Shown in pieces: positions 11,712 through 22,859 of a stretch of 64,000 nucleotides of DNA. The notes under the pieces are model-generated. The model saw only the letters and a list, made by a program, of their open reading frames with translations. It made no database searches and had not been told where the DNA came from. How positions within the stretch are numbered: the first letter of the stretch is position 1; every line of letters starts with the position of its first letter. A program made the translations under genes and the position numbers. The DNA comes from Chalara sp. BL73. Its lineage: Eukaryota > Ascomycota > Leotiomycetes > Helotiales. Location of the stretch: the NCBI GenBank assembly GCA_918026815.1, contig CAKJVC010000256.1, positions 1-64,000 of the forward strand, written 5' to 3'.

Positions 11712-12794
11712 CGAAGACTGTAGCTTTCACGGGATGTTCTGAATGGTTGGCACACAATCATTTATAGAAGTGCGTCGATTGATATGAATCACTGGCTAAG
11801 GAGCTCCGTCACCATGAGACAAATCTCGTACGGTATCAAGCCAAACAATTGCTGACAAACTTTTAGTGTACTGTTTGAGCAGTGAGCAAATAGATATATA
11901 CCTGTATAGCCATGGACTCATTTATGGACTGAATGAATTGAGACATCCTCTTCGATTGTGAAAGTGGTTTCGCAGTGCGTGCGAAAATGCCGCACCATCG
12001 ATTTTTCAGCAGTATGGGTACGGAGCTGATACTTCTCGATGGACTTGATCCCAGCTTCCCACGGACGCTGTATATTTAGTGAGAAGAGTGCTGTCTGACG
12101 CTTGAAAATTCTTGGAATTCGGAGGCGCAAGGTAATTGGGGATTAGATGGCGGAGGCGGCAGATCATAAAATTCCTTACCTTCGAGTAATTGGAATTTTT
12201 GACGGAAGAATTCTACATTGATTCGAGTTTGCGAGCTCAAGCGAGAGATCCGGTTTGGTGAAGGATAGCCGCAGACAAATACTAACTGGGAAGTCCGCGC
12301 TTCAGGGCTACTCAGCTATGCAAAAGCTTTTAGCTCGGTCGACATGTCGTACAACTCGACTTTCGCGTCGTCGACCTCAAAATCATGGGCAAATACGTAG
12401 GCAAACGGGGATAGTGGTGTTAAAGGATCTGAGATTATAACAGGCTGAAAAGAGAACAATGAGCTGAGGCCCCATAATGTAAACCGCAGAACATATATGC
12501 TTCCTGTCCACAGTCCACATGTTCCATAATATAGCTGGCATAGGTGCGGTTAGTCGATGTACAGGAGATATGGTCAACATTTGTTGTGTGATTCTTAGAA
12601 AATAGGTGAGGAATCCTGCAGCCTCGCATCGTGATCCTACAAAGCTTAGCTCTAGATCAATGGCAGGATCCAGGTAGGGGATTCCACCATCCTTTTGGCA
12701 CCAGTAGGTCGGTGCATGCTCAGCGCGATCCTGACTGAATATCAACCTCGCCTTTTTAAAGCACTTAACTCCTCCTGCCTCACTTAAAGCCTAA
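11712..12794. other. Unassigned spacer
   Basis: Minus-strand frames at 11918-12130 and 12383-12745 could be remnants of the N-terminal region of the neighbouring CorA-like relic, but I see no diagnostic motif in them. Confidence 0.25.
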
Positions 12795-13035
12795 GTGCCT
12801 TGAGAAAAATTCATCCCAGACTCCAAATATCTGTAGGATAAGAGACCTTATCTTCGACCACATTCTCTAGCGCGCTCTACACAGGGCCTCCGTCGAATCT
12901 TTACGATTATATAAGCATTCACTTGATCTGAAGCTCACCAGACCCAAAATCGCCAAAATTTCCACTGAGCCTTCATTATTTTAGCACCAGACAACCAAAT
13001 GTTCGCTGGTTTCGGATCATGATGGAACCAAATTC
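12795..13035 (-). pseudogene. Protein kinase catalytic-domain relic
   Basis: Reading the minus strand, the ordered kinase landmarks are all present but in different frames. They are WFHHDPKPANIWL (catalytic loop, family form HxDLKPxN), GDFGSGELQIK (DFG magnesium loop), an APE-like RARENVVEDKVSY and YPTDIWSLG (subdomain IX). A stop directly follows WSLG where Cys is usual. The order and spacing match one kinase lobe, so this is a frameshifted remnant of a fungal protein kinase. The ATP-binding lobe was not recognised upstream. Confidence 0.7.
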
Positions 13036-14985
13036 GGCGAATTGAGGTCAATCCGTTGCTTCAGCCTGACTGCTCAAACTTGTAGTTGTGTTTGTATTTG
13101 ATTTTATTGTAGAACCCTCCTGCCTGCTGTAGAATCCAGATACCAAACTCCTTATTGGGTTCAAGATAGGAAGCTGTCCTGAGAAAAATGATAGATGTCT
13201 CCATCAGAGAGGGGAAAGAGTATTATGACGCTTCTGAAGATGTCCGCGAGGAATGGGGTTTGCATGATTTACTCGTGGGGGCATTGTGAAGGGCCATTAG
13301 AAGATTCCATTCATTTTCAAAATGACCCTATCCGCCTCGATTGAAGAACCTTTTAGCACGAAATGCGTCACTTTATCGTTCCCATCCACTTAGAAAAGGT
13401 TAACCCTTAGAAAAAGGCCACCCACCACACTCAGCTCTTCGAACCCACAGACCTTGCTACTGGGAAGCCGCCGTGTGTAATACTAAAGACCTCGCCGACC
13501 ATTCTAGATCCGAGTAGATCCTGAAAAGGATCAAATATAAAGGGGCAATCGACCCTGGGGCATAAATTTGCTTGAGTGACATGCTATGAATACAAATAGA
13601 CTGTGATACTCGGAGTTGACAAGCTTGGCAGATCTGGACGAATTTATCTGTATTTAGAGATTGAATTGGGGTGCTGGAGTGCACGTTAATTGCACACTGC
13701 GACTGCGGCATCTCTGTATGTATCCGACTTTTGTAAAACTGACAGTTACAGACATCAGCCATAACGAGACTCCGTATCGCTGGACTGCTGTCACCGCTCC
13801 TCAACTTCATGTCACGGGGTTGGTTTGGCTAACAGCATGAATCACTTATTTTGGATGGATGGCAGTCACTGCTGGATGGACAAGGTTTGTCGTCATTCCG
13901 CAGAATACCCTTTCCGTGAAACATACATGGATTTGCTGTTATTGCGGTCGCTGCCCTAGGATGGATTCATTCTACAATTCGCTGATCCACCCTTGCTAAT
14001 TGTTCACTTTATAAATAAAGCCAACCGACGAGGTCCATCCGTGAGTACACCTCTCAGCAATCTGACAAACTTTAACTAATATAAATAGAGGGGACTACCT
14101 GGCTGCTTAGTCTCTTATAAGGAGGCGTAGGCTTCATGTCTACGATTCTGTAGCTCGTATGTATGTGCATCCCTAACCCTGAACCTGAATTCCTAGCTTG
14201 CTAAGCCAAGCGAAGGATTGAGGGGATACCGAGCCCATCCGTGGAAGGGCCAATAGTCGTGATATTCTGTGTTGTTTTAGGCATCGCCACTGGGGTTTGC
14301 TCCTTTATAGTTCTTTCGTATGGCTCTAGTGAACCACAGGAGATGGATTATGTGATTAGTCGTCTGTTAGTCCACTACTTGAGATGCTGTGTTTTCTGAC
14401 ACGAATCCGCTTGCTAGCCTCATTCTTGCTAACCCTCCCTTTGGTTTACCTGGTAAGCAAGGACACTAGTGTCATTCCATTCCTCAATAACTAATTGAAA
14501 GGTTTTTGACACAGTATGCATTACGGCAACTAGTAGTCGTATGGTTTATACCTTAGAGACGGAAGCTTGCTATCCAGTACTACGTTTCCCAAAATAACGA
14601 TTGGATATTCCTCTAAAAGCCCTTTGCTTAACGATCTCAGTTAACCAGTGGGACCTAAATTAGCCAAGCCACTAAAGATTTAGAATACCATACTTCCCTT
14701 TATCTATCTTCCGATTAGCGGTCTCGTAGGTTCAATATTATGACCCCTTTGGCCCGCTTATACCTGTCCTTAATATGTGCACTTTGGCGTAACTTGATAG
14801 AGCAATCGAGTCATCTATCTGAAGGTGGTATATCCGGTGAGGGCTGCGAATTAACACTCTCGTGGTCAGTTCGCCGATTACTGCGGCTGATTCAGAGTTT
14901 AAATAAAGCGCTCAGTGGTTCAATTTTCGCACGTTTGGTGACAGTAACTTTCACATGATCCCTCTGATACTCGTGTCTTCAACTC
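13036..14985. other. Unassigned spacer
   Basis: A 117-codon minus frame (13457-13810) and a 72-codon plus frame (14740-14958) show no family motif. No tRNA or repeat was recognised. It may contain further decayed parts of the flanking relics. Confidence 0.3.
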
Positions 14986-15560
14986 CTACGGTTCGACTGT
15001 CTTGTTACAAGGTGCAAAAACAACGAAATGGCTCATTCGGCGAAATGCCACTGCTGAGACTGGACTTGGTTGGTCCTCGGTCCTCAAGATGGCCTTGCGA
15101 AGCCTAGTCTTTGAATCCCAGAGCCGGGTACTCTTGTCTTCTGATGCAGAGGCAAGAAGCCGCATATTAGGTGAAAAACGGAGTTCTATAACTAAACTTA
15201 AATAACCGTTAAGAGTATCGCCCAGCTCTATGGTTCTCAAATCGAACGGCGTGACTCTGTAGTCTTCTGATGGTGTGAAGGCGAGAAGCTGACTACCAGG
15301 TGAAATAATTATTGCCAAGAAATGATCTGAATGGCCGTTGAAAGTGCTGTGCAACGCTCTCGTAACTGCATCCTAAAATCTGACTGTGCTCCGAATATAG
15401 AGACAATGAGCAAGCCATTCGGTGAAAAAGTCCCGGCGAAATAATTCTCCGTAGGTAGTTTTACTACAGCTGGAATCGTTCCCCACAATAGATTAACAGC
15501 TGAATTTGGACCCCTTCATTCAGAAAATACAGAGAGCGTTGTCAAGCTTGTCATAATGCC
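14986..15560 (-). pseudogene. WD40-repeat protein relic
   Basis: On the minus strand, 15354-14986 reads as consecutive WD40 blades: TFNGHSDHFLAIIISPGSQL, then ELRFSPNMRLLASASEDKST with RLWDSKTR, then PVSAVAF. Upstream, around 15440-15400, TFSPNGLLIVSIF is another blade core in a different frame. No start, no NACHT or other N-terminal domain and no intact frame remain. WD40 repeats of this type are common at the C-terminus of fungal STAND proteins, so this is probably the tail of a lost NLR-type gene. Confidence 0.65.
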
Positions 15561-15744
15561 ACATATCCACATTTATTCTTCTATGACTCGGTAGTAGTAA
15601 GCACCAGGGATAGGTTGCAAGCGGCATCACGCACGCAGTTCTGCACTGCCTATATTCTTGACTGAATTGTAGATTAGATTAAGTTGAGTAAGATCCCAAG
15701 TTACATCCGTTCCAAAACTTTCGGCTTTCGAACAATAGAATGCA

Positions 15745-17523
15745 ATGGCACGCCAACCAGTGAGGCAAATACTTCCCGTCGTTGGAAAAACACATCCACT
15801 GGACCAGCATTTAACATCCTCATTTATATATAGCCCCCTTGACACCTCCATCGATGGCATCCGGCTCTTGATCCTCGAGCCAGCTGAAGATAGAGACTCC
15901 TTGATCCGTGGCACACTTCAGCATGTCATATTCTCTCAAAAGCCCAAATACGAAGCCCTGTCTTATACATGGGGAAGCGAGATTGTCCGCCACGGGATTT
16001 CCATCGATATGAAAGATTTCAAAATCGGGCAGAATCTCTTTGACGCTTTGAGGCATTTACGAGATCCTTTACATAGCAGGACGTTATGGGTCGATGCAAT
16101 ATGTATCAACCAGTCTGATGTACATGAGAAGAACCACCAAATCGGTATCATGCCATTCATATACATGCGTGCGAAGACTGTCTTGGTCTGGTTAAGTGTT
16201 CCGGAAGACGGGACGGATGAACAGTTGAACTGGGAAGAGGCCTTTGGGAAAAGCCAAAAGTCCACTTCAATGGATCAGGGTGGGAAAGAGACATTGTATA
16301 CTCTATGTAATAATCCCTACTGGAAAAGAGTGTGGATTGTCCAAGAGGTTGGCCTTGCGAAAAAGCTTCTTGTACACTACGGAGCTCATACAGTAAGCTG
16401 GGTGACTTTCATAGAGAGGATCCAGTCTTATCACGACTTGGACGGCAGTTTGCCAGTGAAGTTGAAGAAACAGCTAGATGAAAAATACGAGAATAGCCAC
16501 AAGCTACAAGCTTTGATTGAGAGTCATCAAAGCTCATTGTGCCAAGAGCCTAGAGACCATGTTTATGGCTTCGTTGGGTTGGCGGTTGATTGTCAGGAGG
16601 GTTTTCCTACGGATTACAGCAAGAGCCTCTATGAATTGTGGAAGGATGTTATTAGCTTCAAGAATGCAAAGCAACCGAAAATTTTGGAAAATCCAGTTCT
16701 GACACCTGACATTGACACACTGCGTTTTGGGAAGCTTCTTTTAGGGCTACTTGGAGGGCCTAATATCGTACCTCCAAATGAGGTTGCTCGCGATATCTCT
16801 CCGTTACCTGATATCCACCAGGACAACGGATCAGAGCTTGAGCGCAATAAAATTCTAATCCCAGCAAAAATCGCAGGCAAGATCGTTCATCTCGGTCCTA
16901 CATACCAGGACGTCATGTCAAATCTTAAGGCGACAGCTTCTTGGAGAGCCAGCATCAATCGCTGTCTTGAAGAACGCGAGCAGCCTTCAGCAAGGGAAGA
17001 AAGTGCATTGTTCCTAGAGCTTTTAGAGGATGTGGAGGAAGGGGATCTGAAAATCATTTTCTCTTTTGATAGAGAGATTGTTGGTCCGATATCTTCCACG
17101 TGCGAAGTTATGCAAAGAGTCGATCATTTCTCTAAACCGATAGATGTCGATAATTCAGCTCTGCCTACAGACTCGAAGCCGATTTCAAAGGACCCCAGGC
17201 TATTCCTGCTTGGAGGAGTTTCTGATAATGGCGACGACTCAGCTGGCAAAGTTGGGCTTGCGCCGGCTAATACGAGAGTAGGAGACTACGTATTCTTAAT
17301 TGATGGGATTGAGAAAGCTGTCGTAGTAAGGCAAGAGGCAGGTCGAGTCAGGGTTATTGGGACTGCAGCTAGTGCGGAAAATCGATACCTAGCTCGAGAA
17401 ATTAAGGATAGTGGTTTGAAGAGGGAGAAGAGGTTTGGGACTACGAGTTTCCAGTGGATTAGCCGCTTCGATAGACTTGACCTGTTTGTAGATGTTGCGA
17501 CTGTATATCAACTGATCAGTTGA
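15745..17523 (+). CDS. HET-domain (heterokaryon incompatibility) protein
   Basis: An intact single-exon frame of 592 aa. The HET domain occupies roughly residues 60-210, with the characteristic YEALSYTWGSE, a central LWVDAICINQSDVHEKNHQI and VLVWLSVPEDG. The block WKRVWIVQEVGLAKK follows, typical of fungal HET proteins. The C-terminal half (about 300-592) is poorly conserved, with GDYVFLIDG and a final ISRFDRLDLF segment as often seen in this family. HET proteins trigger cell death on allorecognition in filamentous ascomycetes. The first Met is at 15745 and no upstream in-frame Met was preferred. It is the first clearly intact incompatibility-type gene after several decayed ones. Confidence 0.93.
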   Translation: MARQPVRQILPVVGKTHPLDQHLTSSFIYSPLDTSIDGIRLLILEPAEDRDSLIRGTLQHVIFSQKPKYEALSYTWGSEIVRHGISIDMKDFKIGQNLFDALRHLRDPLHSRTLWVDAICINQSDVHEKNHQIGIMPFIYMRAKTVLVWLSVPEDGTDEQLNWEEAFGKSQKSTSMDQGGKETLYTLCNNPYWKRVWIVQEVGLAKKLLVHYGAHTVSWVTFIERIQSYHDLDGSLPVKLKKQLDEKYENSHKLQALIESHQSSLCQEPRDHVYGFVGLAVDCQEGFPTDYSKSLYELWKDVISFKNAKQPKILENPVLTPDIDTLRFGKLLLGLLGGPNIVPPNEVARDISPLPDIHQDNGSELERNKILIPAKIAGKIVHLGPTYQDVMSNLKATASWRASINRCLEEREQPSAREESALFLELLEDVEEGDLKIIFSFDREIVGPISSTCEVMQRVDHFSKPIDVDNSALPTDSKPISKDPRLFLLGGVSDNGDDSAGKVGLAPANTRVGDYVFLIDGIEKAVVVRQEAGRVRVIGTAASAENRYLAREIKDSGLKREKRFGTTSFQWISRFDRLDLFVDVATVYQLIS

Positions 17524-18676
17524 AGGCATTTTTCAGAGTACGATAAAAATCTCAAAATACCCCCTACTTTAGATGCTGCAATGAATCTCGATGGTATTGC
17601 TGAATTGTCAATTTTAGGTGACGCTAACGCAATGCTAAGCCGCAGTAAAGACAATGGCTTCTTGACCAGCAGCCATAATCAGCCGGAGGGTCAACGTGCA
17701 CAAGAGTGCCTTAAAAGTGGACATCATGTTCATATTGATCCAAGATGGGAGCGGGGTTCATGACCTCTTCCTACCCACCCTAACATGAATTCGGACCACT
17801 CATGCGAAAACACAGATCCATCCAGCAAACACTGGCTAATGCGTGTCAACCACACCTGCTACACCGAGTAGGGCGGCTAAATTCCCACTGGTATGCCCGG
17901 CACACTCCCACTATGTAAGCCATAGTGCGGCTCATTTGAACTAATACTGTGTATTCAAGAATTATTATATGCTACAGCAAAAAGAGGGTAAATGATAGAA
18001 AGTATGGCTTGATATAACTACCATATACGGCACAGCATAACGACCCTTGTCGGAAACACAAACTAAGGTAATAAATATGACAATTGATCAAACTGCAAAT
18101 CGCAAATCGATATTAGCGAATAACAGTAACAAGTATTTGCAAATTGCAAGTCAAAACAAGCAGATAATAATAGAAAAATCGCAAATCGTAATTGCTAACT
18201 TTTTTATATCAACTTTTTAATTAAAATCTTAATGCATGTATATAACTATAAAACGGCGTTTTAAAAATTTTAACGCTTTTAAGACTTTTCTCTCAGGATG
18301 CTAAGTTGCCTTAAGGTCCGACACCAAGGCCTTCGCTCAGTCCTGGGACACTATAGTGCCCCGGGACTAGTGATCGTAATACCTTGACAAGTCTATATCG
18401 ATGACAACAAAGAGACCATGTGACTGACGCACCCTGTTTCCTCGTGATTCTACCCCGAGTGCGGTGACTGACCTTCAATCAGGTGGCAACACGACAACAT
18501 CGACAGCCTCGCTTTTTACCTTATGCACCGAGAAATAAAAAAAAATCAGTGACTTCAAGACTTTTCAAGTGTTCTGAAAGGCTGTTCTCACCAGGACGGC
18601 TAGAATCGCAACCTGAAAAGTGACCAACAATAACACCACCTCACGTCGCATAGTGTAATTGACTAGACCAGGAGCC
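17524..18676. other. AT-rich spacer with GCAAATCG-like short repeats
   Basis: No gene recognised. Around 18090-18200 the motif GCAAATCG and close variants recur several times (gcaaatcgcaaatcg, tttgcaaattgcaag, tcgcaaatcgtaatt). The stretch 18190-18290 is very AT-rich. Confidence 0.4.
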
Positions 18677-19018
18677 ATGTCGCCGCAGATTATTCAGACC
18701 AAGCGGTATAATATCGATGAGGAGAAACTTAAGGCGTTGTTGGAAGATCTCTTCCCTGCCAATAGTTGCTCGATTAAAGTAAGCCTTGGATTTCTTAAAC
18801 TCGACTGGCGCTGTGGCTCTTCGCAAGGCATTCTCCCAGGAGGCTTTTTGCTAACATGCAACGGAAGATCCGAGTAGGACACTATATCATCAGCGGCGCT
18901 CCGAGAGATCTAACATTGGTAAATATTGCCCCATTTATTCCTTGAAAATCGTGTTCTGCATTATTACTGACATTGTTCAAAGGATGAGATTGAGTCTGTG
19001 AGGGTTCGTGAGGATTAA
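18677..19018 (+). CDS. Small spliced gene A (62 aa), unknown family
   Basis: Exons 18677-18778, 18868-18918 and 18983-19018 join in phase to a 62-aa protein starting MSPQIIQTKRYNIDEEKLKA and ending DEIESVRVRED. Introns have good donors (GTAAGC, GTAAAT), and the first has a CTAAC branch-like site 12 nt before its AAG acceptor. The layout is a helix (DEEKLKALLEDLF), a Cys, then strands (SIKIRVGHYIISG) and a short final helix. No signal peptide or membrane segment is seen. I do not recognise the family. It shares pattern and intron position with the next gene, which supports it as real. Confidence 0.6.
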
Positions 19019-19378
19019 TTGTCTTGAAATAAGTGTGGTGAGGGTGGCGGTCAGTTTGGGAATGACTATCTGCTAGGGCTATTTTCTTGGCGTTATCGGG
19101 CATTCATAGTTACACCTTGCGCCAATCTCACAGGTTAAGGAATTGCTTCTGGCCTAGCTCATAACCGCCGTGTAATCAAGGGACTTACTCTTACCCGTGA
19201 CTCAACGCAGCTGGTTACTATATTTCTGCGCGGATGCCCCATCTGGCGATCTCTTGCCTTCTGTCTACCACCAATATAAAATATCTGGACTTATCGAGCG
19301 GCATCACTACGAGAAATTTCGTATTCCCCACAAACTTTTTACGTCCCATGAACCGCTTTCCCCAAGCATTGAAGTACA

Positions 19379-19714
19379 ATGTCCTCTGTCTCATCCCACT
19401 CACATCGACAGTTTACTTCTCCTCAAGTGATTGAGGGCCAGTACCTTGATCAACAAAAACTTATCAATCTTCTCAAGAATGTCTATGGATGTCGTGATGG
19501 GAAGAACAATTTCCGCGTCGAAGTATTTTTCGAACCTTGCACCGAACGCATTATTTCTGTCTGACACATGAGGTAGCTCCGACTAAACCGGTACAAGATA
19601 TATCCATTGGATGATATGAGCCCTTTAGATCTTACTGAAGTATGCCTGACGAACAATTTAACCTGCTCAGGGAGTGATAACTTGTTGGTATTAGGATCAG
19701 ATACAAGACTGTAG
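19379..19714 (+). CDS. Small spliced gene B, related to gene A
   Basis: Exon 1 (19379-19522) encodes 48 aa with QVIEGQYLDQQKLINLLKNV and NNFRVE. Intron 19523-19576 (donor GTATTT, CTGAC branch-like site, acceptor TAG) leads to LRLNRYKIYPLDDMSPLDLT. Alignment by eye with gene A: QVIEGQYLDQQKLINLLKNV against QIIQTKRYNIDEEKLKALLEDLF, FRVE|LRLNRYKIY against CSIK|IRVGHYIIS, and LDLTE against LTLDE. The first intron sits at the same place in both. The C-terminus is uncertain; read straight through, the stop is at 19712-19714 (93 aa). Function unknown. Confidence 0.5.
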
Positions 19715-20267
19715 AGCACCGCGGCGGCGATGACATGGCGTTTAGAACCGGACTACAGGTACAATACGGCATTATGGAAGTGAGCAAGCATTCATGTGAA
19801 GGCGTTACGAATTTTTTTTAGATTATGGTCACATCATGCTTGGAGAATTTCTAGAAAGAGAATGTAAAATGAATGATTATAACCACATAAGAAATGCATA
19901 TGCCGCCTTGCTTCCAGATATGACCATTGCCACTATCATACGCTAAACCCCGCAGAAGCCGAGGAACTCAACTTCTAGTTCACCAAGCGATAGAATGGCT
20001 AGGCAGACAAGGCCAAAACAGTCCTGAATCAGCTGCATGCAGCCATGGCTTACAGCTTACTTGAGGCAGTGCTGTTTGAACATAGAATTATTCGCTTACA
20101 GTAGCCACCAGTGGGCCTAACCCTTGCGCCGCCGAGGTTTTCAGCTCAATGGACTCGTAATACCAGATTTAAGTGAACAGGAAGGTCCGATGAAAATTGA
20201 ATATCCAGAAAGCGTCGCTTGGTGAATAACGAAACTGAACTATCGCAAATTAGGAGTAATTGCCGCA
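19715..20267. other. Spacer, nothing recognised
   Basis: No coding motif, RNA gene or repeat seen between the small gene pair and the CorA-like gene. Confidence 0.35.
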
Positions 20268-22303
20268 ATGGGCTCAAATTTCTATCTTCTCGATGTGGAG
20301 GGCTTGCAAACTAAAGTCGACAGAAAGGCTACTAATCTCTTCAGAGAAAGAGCTGGAGAGGCGCCTTTATACGTCAGTCGGATTCCATTGAATAGTGGTG
20401 ACAAGTGTGAAAAGACGGCAGGATGTGTACAAAATCAAGCTGTAGAGTCGTTGTCGGAACTAGAGGAGCTGAGAAAGGTAGCTATTTTGCTTCAATCTCA
20501 CGCAGAAACGTGCCGAACTGAACCAGGGCAAAGAAAGTGACAAAGTATTAATATCAATTTACTCCCTAACAGAATGAGAATGACTCCTCGCAAATCTTCG
20601 TGATCCGTCAACGGTCATCATGGTCCACTCTCGATACTTCAAGGGAAGTGGTTGCGTGGCTAATCACCACATACAACATTTTCGTTCCCTTCTGGAGATG
20701 CGTTCTCACTTACGGAATCAAAACTGTCGAGAACGAGTTTGAATTCCCAGGGTTTAGAAGCCGGAAAACCTCGTTTCATGAATGTGGAATGGTTGACGTA
20801 TACGGTTCGTGTTCCCTGCAGTAAACATTAGGAATATTAGAACTGACCTGGAGATAAAACCAGAGTCTGCATATATGCTTCGGCGTGTAGAGTACAACGG
20901 GCGAAAACCTGCAACTGATCGAAATGCATGGTCTGTTCGACAGACGGCTGTTTACCATCAACTTTCTTCAAGGAAGGAGAGGTCGATCCTGCAAGGAGAA
21001 GCAGAGCAATCATTTTTCAGGCGGAACAAGTCTATTTTTCTTCTCATCTCGCCCTCTAAAAATGCAAATGAGCATCTATGCAAGTGCTATGAGTTGGCCT
21101 GCATGTCTCCTTGGATTGTGCAGAGATTACTTGTCGCAGACAGCCTGAGCGGATGGGGCGATTATATGGCATGCCTGGAAGCTGAATTGAAAACACAGGC
21201 AAACTTTACCAATTGCTCATCAGCGCAAAAGCTAATTACATCTTTCAGTCTCAACGCATCGTCTGTGCCGACCCCGGCTCAAGAACAGAGAACCTTGCGC
21301 CGTTGACAAACATCTATATCACTTTTGCTGATAGGCAGGAGCTAAAGACTCTCCAAGATGACATCCATGATCTTCAAGTAATTATGCCTAATATGCTTAA
21401 GACTTTGAAACGCACCCAGGCTCATTGCAGGATGAGCTACAACGGAGGTGCAATGAGCTTGGCCGAGAGGATAAACTTCGATTCAACTATTGAGGAGTTT
21501 GATGAGTACATCAATGAAGTAGGGATGTATGTTGAACGTGCCAAGAATCTAGAAAGCCGCGTAAAATCCACAACAAAGCTGGTCAGTTTATGGACTGGGT
21601 CAGTGTGATATGTTCTTAGCTAATTTACAACAAGATGTCGGACCTATTGAGCTATGAAGAAGCGGTTGCCTTGAAGGAATTGGCCAAGGAGTCGCACGAT
21701 GAAGGCCAGTCGATACACAAGTTGACAGTGAGCTCGCATCATTTGACGGTATTTTGACCTCCCTGATTGCCCAGTCGAACAGAAGGCTAATGCATAGCAG
21801 ACAAGAAGCACCAAAGATGCAGCAGCAGTTAAGATCCTGACAATCATCACTCTCATATACCTCCCCACGACGATTGTCGCAGTAAGTGTTTCAAGTCTGC
21901 AAAGCCTAAAAGGGAGACTGATATTGATCAGAATTTCTTCTCAACGCAGTTTGTTCAAAAGGATGATAATGGACAAATGCAAGTAGCAGATAACGTATGG
22001 CTCTTGGCGGCAATCTCGATCCCCCTGACAGCTCTCACAATCGTAGTCTGGTGGTGCTGGGTCTCCTTCACCAAAATCGAATCTCCTCCAGGCAATGCAC
22101 ATACGGTGTCTGTTGAACATCATTCATACCCGAGGATTCTCCGTCGGGCCAGCACATTGCGGTCACTCATATCGTCGCCTAGGAAGAAGAAGACGCAAAA
22201 CGACGAAGAAAGTGGGCAATTGACAACCCCGACGTCCCCGCCAGGCTCTGCCAAGACCTTCAGAAGCGATACAGCCGCTGTGGAGGACGGTGATAGATTT
22301 TAG
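20268..22303 (+). CDS. CorA-like two-helix membrane protein (one apparent frameshift)
   Basis: The fungal CorA-like pattern is clear. An N-terminal cytosolic part has SSWSTLDTSREVVAWLITTY and NEFEFPGFR. AYMLRRVEYNGR and WSVRQTAVYHQL follow, then a middle part with WGDYMACLEAELKTQ and FADRQELKTLQDDIHDLQV. The end is YEEAVALKELAKESHDEG, an exon with AAAVKILTIITLIYLPTTIV (helix 1), NFFSTQFV, and VWLLAAISIPLTALTIVVWW (helix 2), then a basic Ser-rich tail. The 3' introns 21582-21634, 21728-21800 and 21882-21931 are in phase. The 5' exons (20268-20536, 20573 on) do not join cleanly in phase, and a one-base shift is needed near 21200. These proteins are related to Mg2+ channels, but transport is unproven in this subgroup. 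It may be a recent pseudogene. Confidence 0.75.
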
Positions 22304-22859
22304 CATTTCCCAAGTTCGTTAATTGATGATCTAGCCTTGACCTCATTACATCCGGCTTCTGCTGCATGCATGTGAAGTGGTGCAGAAGAATGCCCCTCGT
22401 TAGGCACTCTTTCCGGCTTCTTAAGAGTCGCTTTTCAGAAACAAAACCAAACTAATTCGCCCAGCCTCCACACCACCCTGCCAATTAACTAGTTCAATTC
22501 TGCGAACTGCAGCTCCCAGGCGATGCGGTTGGGCGGCGGGCGGTTAAGGTTTGGACTTACCCATCTTTCTGTGCGTCTTATGGTTCGCAATTTAAGCACC
22601 GGGGAAGTAAAGCCTCTCCCGAGGACTGAGGCTGAGTCAGATCATCAATTGCAGCATGCAGGACACTTACTTTTCCAGCCTCAATCATGGTTTTGGATCT
22701 TTTATATGTAGGTGGGCGTGCGACTTATCTGTTCACTGGATCGCGTGCAGGGGTTACTTGTACCTTTTGTAGCACCGTTACTTATATACCTTAGGTACGC
22801 AATCTATATGTGCCTTGCCGCGAGACCTGTTCGACCGGGCAAAAATTGATTAATGTCTC
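22304..22859. other. Spacer between CorA-like and kinase genes
   Basis: No gene recognised; it probably holds the terminator of the CorA-like gene and the promoter of the kinase gene. Confidence 0.35.

Noticed and set aside
13457..13810. 117-codon minus-strand frame as a gene
   Set aside because: No motif, no splice support and decayed surroundings; it may be a chance frame.
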